A stretch of DNA of 64,000 nt from Shewanella khirikhana. GTDB lineage: Bacteria > Pseudomonadota > Gammaproteobacteria > Enterobacterales > Shewanellaceae. A program made the position numbers and the translations under genes. This document shows, piece after piece, positions 42,373 to 50,440 of this stretch (the first letter of the stretch is position 1; each line of letters starts with the position of its first letter). The notes under the pieces were generated by a model. The model did not search any database. It had not been told where the DNA came from and worked only from the letters and a program-made list of their open reading frames with translations. The stretch spans positions 496,001 through 560,000 of the forward strand of contig NZ_CP020373.1 in NCBI RefSeq assembly GCF_003957745.1. Reading direction: 5' to 3'.

Positions 42373-45012
42373 ATGCGACCATCTACCTTTAAAAAGAGTG
42401 TCCTCGCTACCAATATCGCTATCCTCCTCGGTGGTGCGGTATCAGTAGGTGCAGTGGCTGCAGAAGCTGCCAACGAAACTGCCAACATTGAAAAAATCGA
42501 AGTTCGCGGTATCCGCGCTTCAAACAAAGCCAACATCAATGAAAAGCGTTTCTCCAATGCCGTAGTTGATGCTGTAACTGCCGAAGATATCGGTAAGCTG
42601 CCAGACTCTGACGTAGGTCAGGCGTTGGGCCGTGTTCCTGGTGTGACTGTGGGTCGCACTTTCGGTCAGGGTAGTTCCGTATCTATCCGTGGTACCGATC
42701 CTCTGATGACTCTTACCACTCTGAATGGTCAAAACGTTGCTTCTACTGGTTGGTATGACCAGATGAACGTTGACCGTTCATTCAACTACTCCATGCTGCC
42801 AGCTGAACTGATTGGCGGTATGGAAGTATACAAGACCACTCAGGCCAACCTCGTTGAAGGTGGTATCGGTGGTACTGTAATCGTGAAAACCCGCAAGCCA
42901 CTGGACATGGAAGCCAATTCCATTTTCGGCTCTGTAAAGGGTGAGTACGGTTCAATCAACGAAGAGTGGGCACCTGAAGTGTCTGGTCTTTATAGCTGGA
43001 AGAACGAAGCCGAAACCTTCGGTGTTCTGGTATCTGGTGCCTATGTAGATCGTGAGTACCTGCGTGTAGGTACCGAAGCCGATCTGGATTGGGGCGGTCG
43101 TTCCTCTATTCAGCCTTCAAGCTTCCTGCAAAGCCAGGAACGTACTGCTATTGACGCTACTCTCCAGTTCCGTCCAACTGAAAACCTGGAGTTCGGTGCG
43201 CACATTCTGTCGCTTAAACTCGGCGCAGACAGCATCGGTGCTAACATGTATATCAACACTGACACCAACTGGGGTGCCGGTGACTCTAACTGCCAGAGCT
43301 TCAACGCCGCTGGCGTATGTACTTATAGCGATACTCCAGAAAGCGCACCAACTGACGTGTTCTTCCAGAACTGGGCTCGTAAGGGTGAGATGACCTCTGA
43401 TACCTACGAACTGAACATGGAATACGACGGTGACGGTTACTCCATTGCTGCCGTGGCCGGTCAGACCAAGGCTGAAGGTGGTACTCAGATGAGTGCAAAC
43501 TTCGGCTACGGCTGGTGGGGCGACAAGTTCAAAGATGTGAAATGGGCTGGCGTGGTAGATGCTACCGGCAAGCAAATCGACATCAATGGTCGCGACATGA
43601 GCTTCGGTCTGGACCAGCTCGACACTACAGTAGGTACCTCTCAGTGGACTGGTATCCAAGGTCCTAACACGGACGAAGAAGCTTACGTTCAGGTAGATTT
43701 CGACTTCGATTTGGATCTGGGTGTTATCAACAAGTTTGAAACCGGTATCCGCTACACTGAGCACACCTTCGAAAAAGAAGAATATCGCGCTGTGTATGGC
43801 AGCAAGCCTAACGTATTCAACAGCACCGATCTTTACGGCGGCACCATGAAGCTGGGCTATGACGAATGGACCATTCCAAAAGCCAACCTGGATGCCATGA
43901 TCGACTCTACCATTTCTCTGGTTGATGAGTTCGTTTACAGCCGTCCTGCCTATGGCAAGATCGACGAAGAAAACCTGTCTCTGTACGGTATGTTCTCGTT
44001 CGAAGGTGAAGGTTTCCGTGGTAACTTCGGCCTGCGTTATATCCAGTCTGACGTGACTTCAAGCGGTCACGTGATCGACAACTCGCCAGCAAACAACCTG
44101 GGCATCAATGCAGGTTGGAGCGAAGAAGTTCACACTGTAAGTGATAGCTACCATGACGTTCTGCCAAGCGTAAACGTGGCATTCGATCTGGCTGATGACG
44201 TTATCCTGCGTTTAGCTGCTGGTCAGGCAATCACTCGTCCAAACTACGACAACCTGTTCCTGTCTACTTCATCAGGCTATCCAGATGACCGTCAAGGCAA
44301 CGAGCAGATCACCTATGGTAACCCAGGTCTGGAGCCAATGAAGTCGTCTCAGGCTGACGTCAGCATCGAGTACTACTATGGCGATGGCAACCTGTTTGCT
44401 GCTACCTACTTCATCAAAGATATCAGCAACTTTATCGTAGCTACCACGCCAGAAACCAAGGCGATTGGTGTAGTAAACGAAGATTTGGGCACCGACAGCT
44501 GGATTGTTGACAGCTATATGAACGCCGGTGGTGGCTCTATCGATGGTATCGAACTGCAATTGAACCATGCGTGGGACAACGGTTTCGGTATCAACGCCAA
44601 CTACACCTTCACTGACGGTACTGCGCCTGCTGAAGTGTACACCGACAACATTGGTGTATTCACTGAAGCTTCCAAGCACACCACCAACCTGGTTGGTTAC
44701 TGGGAAAATGATACTTTCTCAGCCCGTGCTGCTTACAACTGGCGTAGCGAGTACATGGTGCGTGAATACGGAAAATACTACGGCAACCGTATGCACGATG
44801 ACTTCGGTACTCTGGACCTGACTCTGGGTTGGACTGTAACTGAGAACATCGCTCTGCGCCTTGAGGTGATTAACCTGACTGCAGAAGATGACGTACAGTA
44901 CGGTGCTGCCGGTGCAGGTACTGCGGTTAAGCCTGCACTGCAGGATGGCTACCCAACCTGGTCGTTTAAAGGTGAAACCACCTATAAACTGGGTGCCAGC
45001 TTTAACTTCTAA
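42373..45012 (+). CDS. TonB-dependent receptor, chitooligosaccharide uptake
   Basis: 879 residues. Signal peptide ending near AVAAEA (about residue 30), a plug domain (IEKIEVRGIRAS, DIGKLPDSDVGQALGRVPGV, SVSIRGTDP), and a large C-terminal barrel ending with Phe (KLGASFNF). It belongs to the carbohydrate-type receptors common in Shewanella and Caulobacter. With a NagR operator directly upstream and the nag catabolic genes near, GlcNAc oligomers are the likely substrate. A terminator-like hairpin separates it from the halogenase gene, so distal genes may be expressed at a lower level. Confidence 0.92.
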   Translation: MRPSTFKKSVLATNIAILLGGAVSVGAVAAEAANETANIEKIEVRGIRASNKANINEKRFSNAVVDAVTAEDIGKLPDSDVGQALGRVPGVTVGRTFGQGSSVSIRGTDPLMTLTTLNGQNVASTGWYDQMNVDRSFNYSMLPAELIGGMEVYKTTQANLVEGGIGGTVIVKTRKPLDMEANSIFGSVKGEYGSINEEWAPEVSGLYSWKNEAETFGVLVSGAYVDREYLRVGTEADLDWGGRSSIQPSSFLQSQERTAIDATLQFRPTENLEFGAHILSLKLGADSIGANMYINTDTNWGAGDSNCQSFNAAGVCTYSDTPESAPTDVFFQNWARKGEMTSDTYELNMEYDGDGYSIAAVAGQTKAEGGTQMSANFGYGWWGDKFKDVKWAGVVDATGKQIDINGRDMSFGLDQLDTTVGTSQWTGIQGPNTDEEAYVQVDFDFDLDLGVINKFETGIRYTEHTFEKEEYRAVYGSKPNVFNSTDLYGGTMKLGYDEWTIPKANLDAMIDSTISLVDEFVYSRPAYGKIDEENLSLYGMFSFEGEGFRGNFGLRYIQSDVTSSGHVIDNSPANNLGINAGWSEEVHTVSDSYHDVLPSVNVAFDLADDVILRLAAGQAITRPNYDNLFLSTSSGYPDDRQGNEQITYGNPGLEPMKSSQADVSIEYYYGDGNLFAATYFIKDISNFIVATTPETKAIGVVNEDLGTDSWIVDSYMNAGGGSIDGIELQLNHAWDNGFGINANYTFTDGTAPAEVYTDNIGVFTEASKHTTNLVGYWENDTFSARAAYNWRSEYMVREYGKYYGNRMHDDFGTLDLTLGWTVTENIALRLEVINLTAEDDVQYGAAGAGTAVKPALQDGYPTWSFKGETTYKLGASFNF

Positions 45013-45026
45013 TCTGTATGTGTGAT

Positions 45027-45054
45027 AAAAACCCAGTCTAGGCTGGGTTTTTTA
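45027..45054 (+). terminator. Terminator or attenuating hairpin after the TonB receptor
   Basis: Six-bp stem ACCCAG/CTGGGT with a six-T run, 18 nt after the receptor stop and 20 nt before the halogenase start. No separate promoter is visible between them, so partial read-through is likely. Confidence 0.75.
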
Positions 45055-45073
45055 TTTTGGGCGGAAAATAGAA

Positions 45074-46597
45074 ATGAAAGTAAGGACTATTGCGATATTA
45101 GGTGGTGGAACCGCAGGTTGGTTAGCTGCCAACCATCTTGGCGCCGAACTTGCCGGCGACGCTGAAATCGAAATAACCCTGATTGAGTCGCCGGATATCG
45201 CCACCATAGGTGTCGGTGAGGGCACGGTTCCGTATATCATGAAGTCATTGAAACGCTTTGGCATTTCGGAAGCTGAGCTTTTGGTCAAATGTGATACCAC
45301 CTTCAAGCAGGGGATAAAATTTGTCAATTGGCTGGATCCCAAACTTCATGGCGAGAATCACTATTACCATCCCTTTGATATCCCTTATCCAAGTGGATAT
45401 GACGTTACTCCCTACTGGTTAACTCAAGACGGTAACCAGCCTTTTGATGAAGTCAGTATTCAAGGCCGGGTGTGTGAATTAGGTTTGGCGCCGAAGAAGA
45501 AGAGTTCCGGCGAATACGTCGGAGACTTGTCCTACGCCTATCATTTTAATGCTCAAAAGTTTGCAAACTTACTGGCCGAAAACGCCAAATCCCGCTTTAA
45601 CGTCAAGCATCAATACGCCACGGTGACAGGCGGGTTACTGGATGACAATGGCGCCATTAAAGCCTTGGTAACTGAGAATGGACAAGAGCTTGCCTTCGAC
45701 TTCTACGTCGATTGCAGTGGATTTCATTCGGTATTGCTCGACAAGGTGCTGAATGTACCATTTGTGGATAAGGGCCATGAACTGCTCACCGATTCTGTGA
45801 TGGTGCAACAGGTGCCTTTGAAAGAGGGAGAAGCATTGGCACCTTATACCACGGCTACCGCGCATAAGGCCGGTTGGATATGGGATATTCCACTCACCAC
45901 CCGCCGTGGTACCGGATTTGTTTATTGCTCTAAATATATGAGTGACGACGAGGCCCACACCCTGTTTGCTCAATATCTCGGTGTTGATAAGGCCAGCATC
46001 AGCCCGCGGAAAATTCCGATGCAGATAGGCTACCGTCAGGAATTCTGGGCAAAAAACTGTGCCACCCTGGGACTCGCTCAGGGCTTTGTTGAGCCGCTGG
46101 AAGCGACTTCCATTTTGGTCACTGATTTTTCAGCCGAGCTGCTGGCCAAGAACTTCCCCAGAGACTCTGACGACATGGATATCGTCAGACCCTATTACAA
46201 CAAGGTTCTGACCTACGCCTGGGAACGCGTCATCGATTTCATTAAACTGCATTACTGCTTGTCTGACAGGCAGGATACCGGTTTCTGGGATGACAACCGT
46301 AACAGTGCAACCTGGTCCGACGAACTGAAAGAGCGCTTGGCTAAATTTGCCATTCGTCCGCCACAACAGTCTGATTTCTTTACTCGGTTCGACTTGTTTG
46401 ATGACAAAAACTTCCTCTATGTACTTTATGGGATGAAGTTTAAGACTAAAGCCAAAGCCATAACCCTGGTGGAGATTGAACAAAGCCAGAAATTGTTGGA
46501 ATTGAACAATAAAATGGTCGAGGCTGCACCAAAACAATTACTGGCTCATAAAGATTGGCTGGACGGTTTGAAAGCAGCAATGGCCCGCGCGGGTTAA
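45074..46597 (+). CDS. Tryptophan-halogenase family flavoprotein
   Basis: 507 residues, typical for the family. FAD-binding GGGTAGW at residues 10-16 and the halogenase motif WxWxIP as W268-I-W270-D-I-P273. The catalytic lysine is Lys78 (CDTTFKQGIKF), and the conserved Glu is at 343 in FVEPLEATS, where PrnA has PLES. The known members use FADH2, O2 and halide to chlorinate or brominate indoles; a separate flavin reductase is needed and none is seen here. In chitin clusters of Shewanella and in sugar loci of Caulobacter such genes sit with TonB receptors, and their substrate is unknown. It might halogenate or otherwise oxidise something taken up or displayed. Confidence 0.88.
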   Translation: MKVRTIAILGGGTAGWLAANHLGAELAGDAEIEITLIESPDIATIGVGEGTVPYIMKSLKRFGISEAELLVKCDTTFKQGIKFVNWLDPKLHGENHYYHPFDIPYPSGYDVTPYWLTQDGNQPFDEVSIQGRVCELGLAPKKKSSGEYVGDLSYAYHFNAQKFANLLAENAKSRFNVKHQYATVTGGLLDDNGAIKALVTENGQELAFDFYVDCSGFHSVLLDKVLNVPFVDKGHELLTDSVMVQQVPLKEGEALAPYTTATAHKAGWIWDIPLTTRRGTGFVYCSKYMSDDEAHTLFAQYLGVDKASISPRKIPMQIGYRQEFWAKNCATLGLAQGFVEPLEATSILVTDFSAELLAKNFPRDSDDMDIVRPYYNKVLTYAWERVIDFIKLHYCLSDRQDTGFWDDNRNSATWSDELKERLAKFAIRPPQQSDFFTRFDLFDDKNFLYVLYGMKFKTKAKAITLVEIEQSQKLLELNNKMVEAAPKQLLAHKDWLDGLKAAMARAG

Positions 46598-46607
46598 CGG
46601 TAACTTT

Positions 46608-47252
46608 ATGTACACCCCCATTTTTGACAGCGGTGTTTGGCTGGCTGACGTTAACGAAGCGGAGCACGGAGATGAGCTGCGCCTGTGGAGCAACATCTTA
46701 GAGCAGCTGCTGCAGCACCCCAGTGTGTTGGCTAAAGCAAACGTGCCGGATGCGGCCGGTGGCAGAGCGCTGTCGTCAGTACATTTGGCTGATCAACTAG
46801 ACCTGCTGAACATCCTCAAGGTGCGTGAGACTCGACTTGGGCATTGGCTGATGTATCAATTGCATGATGCGGCCAAGGCCTTGGGGTTTGATAAAACCCG
46901 GGACATCAGGAAGTTTAAATTCCATCGGGTGTGGGCAAATGAAATGTCGTATGGATCCGAGGCGGTTGCACATCGTCATGCCGCCGATGATTGGGTCATA
47001 CCCCATATGGTGGCGATTTTCTATGTCGATGTACCGGATAACGGCGCCGATTTGGTGTTTCTGGATGATGATAGTGATGAGATGAGACTCGGTAGTTTGA
47101 GCACATTTGCACAGTCACGACAGTACCGACTCAAGTCTGAGCCTGGGCGTCTGATCTGCCATGATGCAAAACAGCTTCATGCAACCACCGTCCATGAAAG
47201 TCGGTTGCCTCGGCGCTGTATTATCATTGAGGTGGGTTTCCCGCCCAAATAA
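46608..47252 (+). CDS. 2OG-Fe(II) oxygenase-like protein
   Basis: 214 residues, soluble, no signal peptide. The segment VWANEMSYGSEAVAHRHAAD...IFYVDVPDNGADLVFLDDD resembles the putative 2OG-Fe(II) oxygenase group (TIGR02466-like). His122 and His124 lie at the usual metal-site position. A distal His191 and Arg202, 11 residues apart, fit the last iron ligand and the 2-oxoglutarate-binding Arg. It begins 10 nt after the halogenase gene and probably shares its transcript. It could instead be a hydroxylase-like protein that binds but does not oxidise. Function unknown; a bidirectional terminator follows. Confidence 0.7.
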   Translation: MYTPIFDSGVWLADVNEAEHGDELRLWSNILEQLLQHPSVLAKANVPDAAGGRALSSVHLADQLDLLNILKVRETRLGHWLMYQLHDAAKALGFDKTRDIRKFKFHRVWANEMSYGSEAVAHRHAADDWVIPHMVAIFYVDVPDNGADLVFLDDDSDEMRLGSLSTFAQSRQYRLKSEPGRLICHDAKQLHATTVHESRLPRRCIIIEVGFPPK

Positions 47253-47279
47253 AAAAAGCCGGGGCATACCCCGGCTTTT
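47251..47279. terminator. Bidirectional rho-independent terminator
   Basis: Eight-bp stem AGCCGGGG/CCCCGGCT with CATA loop, A-run before and T-rich after. It ends the halogenase-oxygenase transcript (+) and sapC (-). Confidence 0.9.
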
Positions 47280-47299
47280 CTTTAACGTGCTGTACAGGC

Positions 47300-47992
47300 T
47301 CAGTTACCCATAACCAGGTCAATCTGGTTCAAAGAGGCCAAGTGAGCATAGATTGCTGACAGGGCGCCTTTATTGAACAGCTCCAGTTTGGCTTCGTCGC
47401 TCAGCTGGTGCAGCTTTTGCTCATCAACCATGTAAATGCCGTCGTAGTTGGCTTTGGCGCCATCTTTGCCGTTTACGGTCAGAGTCTTGGGATGCAGCAG
47501 GTCATGGTCAGCCAGCGTCTTAACGAATTGCTTGGTCAGTTCACGGAAGTCGAACAGCTGGCCGATGAACTTCACACGGTCTTTCAAAAATTCGGTTTGC
47601 TCGCCTTGCTCGTCGAACAGCGCCACGCCTTCTTCTTCGCTCAGCAGTTCACTGTTCTGATTGATACCAATCATCAGTTTTTCATTGGTTTCATCTGGGC
47701 CTGCGATAAAGGGGGCTACACGCAGCTGCATAGGCACATAACGCTGGGTCCACTTACCGTCCTTGATAAATTGGTTGCTTTCAGGCTGCAGCGAGGTGAT
47801 GGCCACTGGCTGGAATTCACCGCTTTCGGTGTTCTTGGCGAAGATGATAGGGAAGCTGGTAGCGGCAGGCATAAATTCCTGTACAACCAAAGGAAGCATG
47901 TGGTGCTTTTCAAACTCTTTCAGTTCAAGCGCCTGTTTAACTTTGATATTTTTGTGAACACTGTTGTTGAGAGGAACGTACTGCGCAGTCAT
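47300..47992 (-). CDS. SapC family protein
   Basis: 230 residues, soluble, no signal peptide. The N-terminal VPLNNSVHKNIKV, HHMLPLVVQEFMPAATSFPIIFAKN, and the segments QRYVPMQLRVAPFI and LFDEQGEQTEFLKDRVKF are those of the SapC family, first noted near S-layer genes of Campylobacter and now found beside TonB receptors and halogenases in proteobacteria. Function unknown. AAGGAT precedes the start. It lies 160 nt downstream of the TSUP permease gene on the same strand with no terminator between, so both may be expressed from the promoter region near 49.1 kb. Confidence 0.82.
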   Translation of the reverse strand: MTAQYVPLNNSVHKNIKVKQALELKEFEKHHMLPLVVQEFMPAATSFPIIFAKNTESGEFQPVAITSLQPESNQFIKDGKWTQRYVPMQLRVAPFIAGPDETNEKLMIGINQNSELLSEEEGVALFDEQGEQTEFLKDRVKFIGQLFDFRELTKQFVKTLADHDLLHPKTLTVNGKDGAKANYDGIYMVDEQKLHQLSDEAKLELFNKGALSAIYAHLASLNQIDLVMGN

Positions 47993-48152
47993 TCTTATTA
48001 TCCTTTATCTAAGAGTCATGTATCCGGTTTCAAAACTCCACCGTAAGAGCCGCCAGCTTCATCAACTGCAGCTGGGTTCGGACACCGAAGACCCGATGTT
48101 ATCAATGGTTGTGGAACATGTCACCACATGGTTAACAGCAAATGTGTGCCCA

Positions 48153-49043
48153 TCACTGCACCAGCATCACGCAGCCGGTGAGCACTATCCAGAAGGCGAA
48201 AAACAGTTTAAGGCCTTTGACCGGTAACACCAGTGCCAGCTTGCGGGCGAGTATGCCGCCGATAATGGCGCCGGGGCCGGCAAAGAGTACCAGTTCAAAC
48301 AGTGCGTTACTGCATGGAGCCAAGTGTAGCGGTGCAGCTGACCAGACGGTAAGGGCCGACACTATGACGCCTGCCGCCACCGACATGGGCGCATTGAAGC
48401 GGCGGATAAGCAGGTAAATCACCATAAGCTCACCCACACCCACCGACAGCCATGCGGTGATGATGCCTCCGCCAAGCCCGATACCAAGTAGCGCCAGCAG
48501 ATCCCACTGACTCAGGGCAGTGCGATGCGCCTTGGTCTGCTTTCTTACGCTATTGGCAATAATGGCGGCGCCCAACAGAATCGAGAAGATGCTGAAGCTG
48601 GTGTGCAGCGAGGCGGGGGATTGCAGCCCAAGCCCCTGGCACAGCCACAGGCCTGCAATTGCCGCAGGCGCTGTCCAGACCACGGCCTTGGGTAACATCT
48701 GCCATTCGCAGTCCTTCGCATGGCGTTTCTTGAAATGGTAACTCCAGCTGAGGGCGCCTGCTGTCATGCCAAAACACTGAATCGCAAAGGACGTCGCCAC
48801 CGCCTGGACCGGGGTGAACTGAAGGGCATCGAATACGGGAATAAAAATAACGCCGCCACCGGCGCCTGTGCTGTTGGCAAAGATAGCGCCGCTGATCCCA
48901 AGCAGCATGAATCGGCCATGGGATGCGAGCAGCTCAGAAAGGTCGCCAAGGCTGTTTGCCCACATCAGCCATAGGCCCAGGGCTATTAACGGCAGCAGTG
49001 GCCAGAGCCAGCGGCTCTTGTGTAGTGTCAGTTCAGTTTGCAA
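48153..49043 (-). CDS. TSUP (TauE/SafE) family permease
   Basis: 296 residues with about eight hydrophobic segments; the repeated glycine-rich motif (ANSTGAGGGVIFIPVF and LGIGLGGGIITAWLSVGVGELMV) is diagnostic for the sulfite exporter TauE/SafE family. Members move sulfite, sulfonates or other small anions across the inner membrane. The best start is TTG at 49043 with AAGGA six nt upstream; no ATG is well placed. A NagR-type palindrome sits 107 nt upstream, so it may belong to the GlcNAc regulon. What it would export is unknown. Confidence 0.87.
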   Translation of the reverse strand: MQTELTLHKSRWLWPLLPLIALGLWLMWANSLGDLSELLASHGRFMLLGISGAIFANSTGAGGGVIFIPVFDALQFTPVQAVATSFAIQCFGMTAGALSWSYHFKKRHAKDCEWQMLPKAVVWTAPAAIAGLWLCQGLGLQSPASLHTSFSIFSILLGAAIIANSVRKQTKAHRTALSQWDLLALLGIGLGGGIITAWLSVGVGELMVIYLLIRRFNAPMSVAAGVIVSALTVWSAAPLHLAPCSNALFELVLFAGPGAIIGGILARKLALVLPVKGLKLFFAFWIVLTGCVMLVQ

Positions 49044-49150
49044 AGCCGTTCCTTTTAGGTTGTTGTTATGCCAACGGCGATGGAATTAGAAGGAGTCGGC
49101 GCAGCAACTCTTGATAACTGCTGGCAGATTGTCCAAGATTTTAGCAATGA

Positions 49151-49166
49151 ATGACATCGCTGTCAT
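49151..49166. promoter_or_regulatory. NagR operator, TSUP permease side
   Basis: ATGACATCGCTGTCAT, flanked by A and T to give AATGACA...TGTCATT. It lies 107 nt before the TSUP gene and 143 nt (centre to centre) from the next operator. Confidence 0.75.
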
Positions 49167-49256
49167 TCGGTTGTCTGTTGAAGCTGATTTCGTAATTTAC
49201 TGAAAAATATAGTTATAACGAATGACTCTCAGAAGCGACGAAAAAATGTCAAAAAA

Positions 49257-49286
49257 TTGTAGAAATCCTGTGCCGCATTGTGTAAT
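49257..49286 (+). promoter_or_regulatory. Probable promoter of the binding-protein/mcp/hex operon
   Basis: -35 TTGTAG (49257-49262), 18-nt spacer, -10 TGTAAT (49281-49286), seven nt before a NagR operator. Near-copy of the promoter at 42255-42284. Confidence 0.5.
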
Positions 49287-49293
49287 GTAACCA

Positions 49294-49309
49294 ATGACAG
49301 CGTTGTCAT
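49294..49309. promoter_or_regulatory. NagR operator, binding-protein/mcp/hex operon
   Basis: ATGACAGCGTTGTCAT, identical to the operator at 42298, placed at the expected transcription start. Confidence 0.8.
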
Positions 49310-49576
49310 TTGCTTGTGTGGCTTTGTTGTCTTGTAAGGTCTGCATGAAAGGGATGAGGTCTCCTTTTTCATGTGTTTATTGGCAAGTACGTATCTGTCG
49401 GGCGGCTATGTACTTGTATTTAAACTTAAATAGTCTCTCCCCAGAAACTATTGTTGGCTGGGTGCTGTACGCAGTGCCCAGCCCTTTTTTTGGGTGATTG
49501 ACCAAAAAGCCCGGGTATTGGCGGTACTAAAACAACGACAACCCCCATGGCGAAAGCCATAAAAGAGGGCTGCACA

Positions 49577-50440
49577 ATGCAAACAAGGTCTTGGTTTTAC
49601 GCACTGTTTTTTTCGGTTTCCCTTGCCGGCGCTTTGCCGTGCCAAGCCGCTGACGCATCTCTTGTCACTACCATTCCCAACAGTTGGCAGTTCACTCTGC
49701 TTACCGAGGCGCTGAAGCGCTCGGGCACTGACTATCAGATTTCCCAACTTAGCTCCGAGATGAACCAAAAGCGCAAGGTTGAAGAGGCGCTTGAGGGCAA
49801 CATTGATATCTTTTGGAGCATGACCTCAGCCGAACTCGAACGTACCGTATTACCCATCAGGGTGCCCTTGTTCAAAGGGCTGCTGGGCAACCGGCTGCTT
49901 ATCATCCGTGATGCGGATCAGGGCCGTTTTGCCAAGGTTAAAAACAAACAGGATTTCAGTGCTTTTCGGGCAGGTCAAAACCGTTACTGGCCCGACGCTA
50001 CCATTATCGAATCCAACGGTTTGCCGCTGATTACCAGTTACAAATACAAAAACCTTTACCCCATGCTCGAAGGCGGTCGCTTCGATTATCTGGCGCTGGG
50101 CGCTCAGGAAATCTGGGATGAGCTGGCTAAACATCCTGATCCGGCGCTGAAAGTCGACAGCCACGTCTTATTGCAATACCGCAGTCCTGCGTACTTCTTT
50201 GTTTCCCCCAAACGTCAGGCGCTGGCCGAGGATTTGAACCTTGGCCTTGAGGCCATGATTGCTGATGGCAGTTTCGATCGCATGTTCAATAAAGAGCTGA
50301 AAATCGACGAGCTCTATCGCATCGCCAAATTCAATGAACGGGTCATCATCCGCTTGAATACGCCGGATTTGAGCCCGCAGACGCCGGTAAACCGGCCTGA
50401 GTTATGGCTCGATCTGTTCAGTATGGAGGGGGTGAAATGA
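49577..50440 (+). CDS. Periplasmic substrate-binding-domain protein
   Basis: 287 residues. Signal peptide (FYALFFSVSLAGALPCQA, cut near residue 25) and a bilobed binding fold (IPNSWQFTLLTEAL near the mature N-terminus, a C-terminal lobe with SPAYFFVSPKRQALAEDLNLGLEAM). No ABC permease genes are near. Its stop overlaps the chemoreceptor start (ATGA), so it probably binds a GlcNAc oligomer or related ligand and presents it to that receptor. Start at 49577 follows AGAGGG; the frame extends upstream without a signal sequence. Ligand inferred from context only. Confidence 0.82.
   Translation: MQTRSWFYALFFSVSLAGALPCQAADASLVTTIPNSWQFTLLTEALKRSGTDYQISQLSSEMNQKRKVEEALEGNIDIFWSMTSAELERTVLPIRVPLFKGLLGNRLLIIRDADQGRFAKVKNKQDFSAFRAGQNRYWPDATIIESNGLPLITSYKYKNLYPMLEGGRFDYLALGAQEIWDELAKHPDPALKVDSHVLLQYRSPAYFFVSPKRQALAEDLNLGLEAMIADGSFDRMFNKELKIDELYRIAKFNERVIIRLNTPDLSPQTPVNRPELWLDLFSMEGVK

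Larger units (their letters stand above)
49044..49576. other. Divergent control region TSUP permease / binding-protein operon
   Basis: 533 nt without a gene. It holds two NagR-type operators (49151-49166 and 49294-49309, centres 143 nt apart), a promoter at 49257-49286, and a ~265 nt stretch before the binding-protein ATG, presumably a long untranslated leader in which I see no clear riboswitch. Confidence 0.6.

Noticed and set aside
47964..48227. 87-residue plus-strand open frame between sapC and the TSUP permease gene
   Set aside because: It overlaps the starts/ends of both minus-strand genes, lacks a ribosome binding site and resembles no family.
49294..49497. 67-residue open frame in the leader of the binding-protein gene
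   Set aside because: It starts within the operator and shows no family resemblance or binding site.
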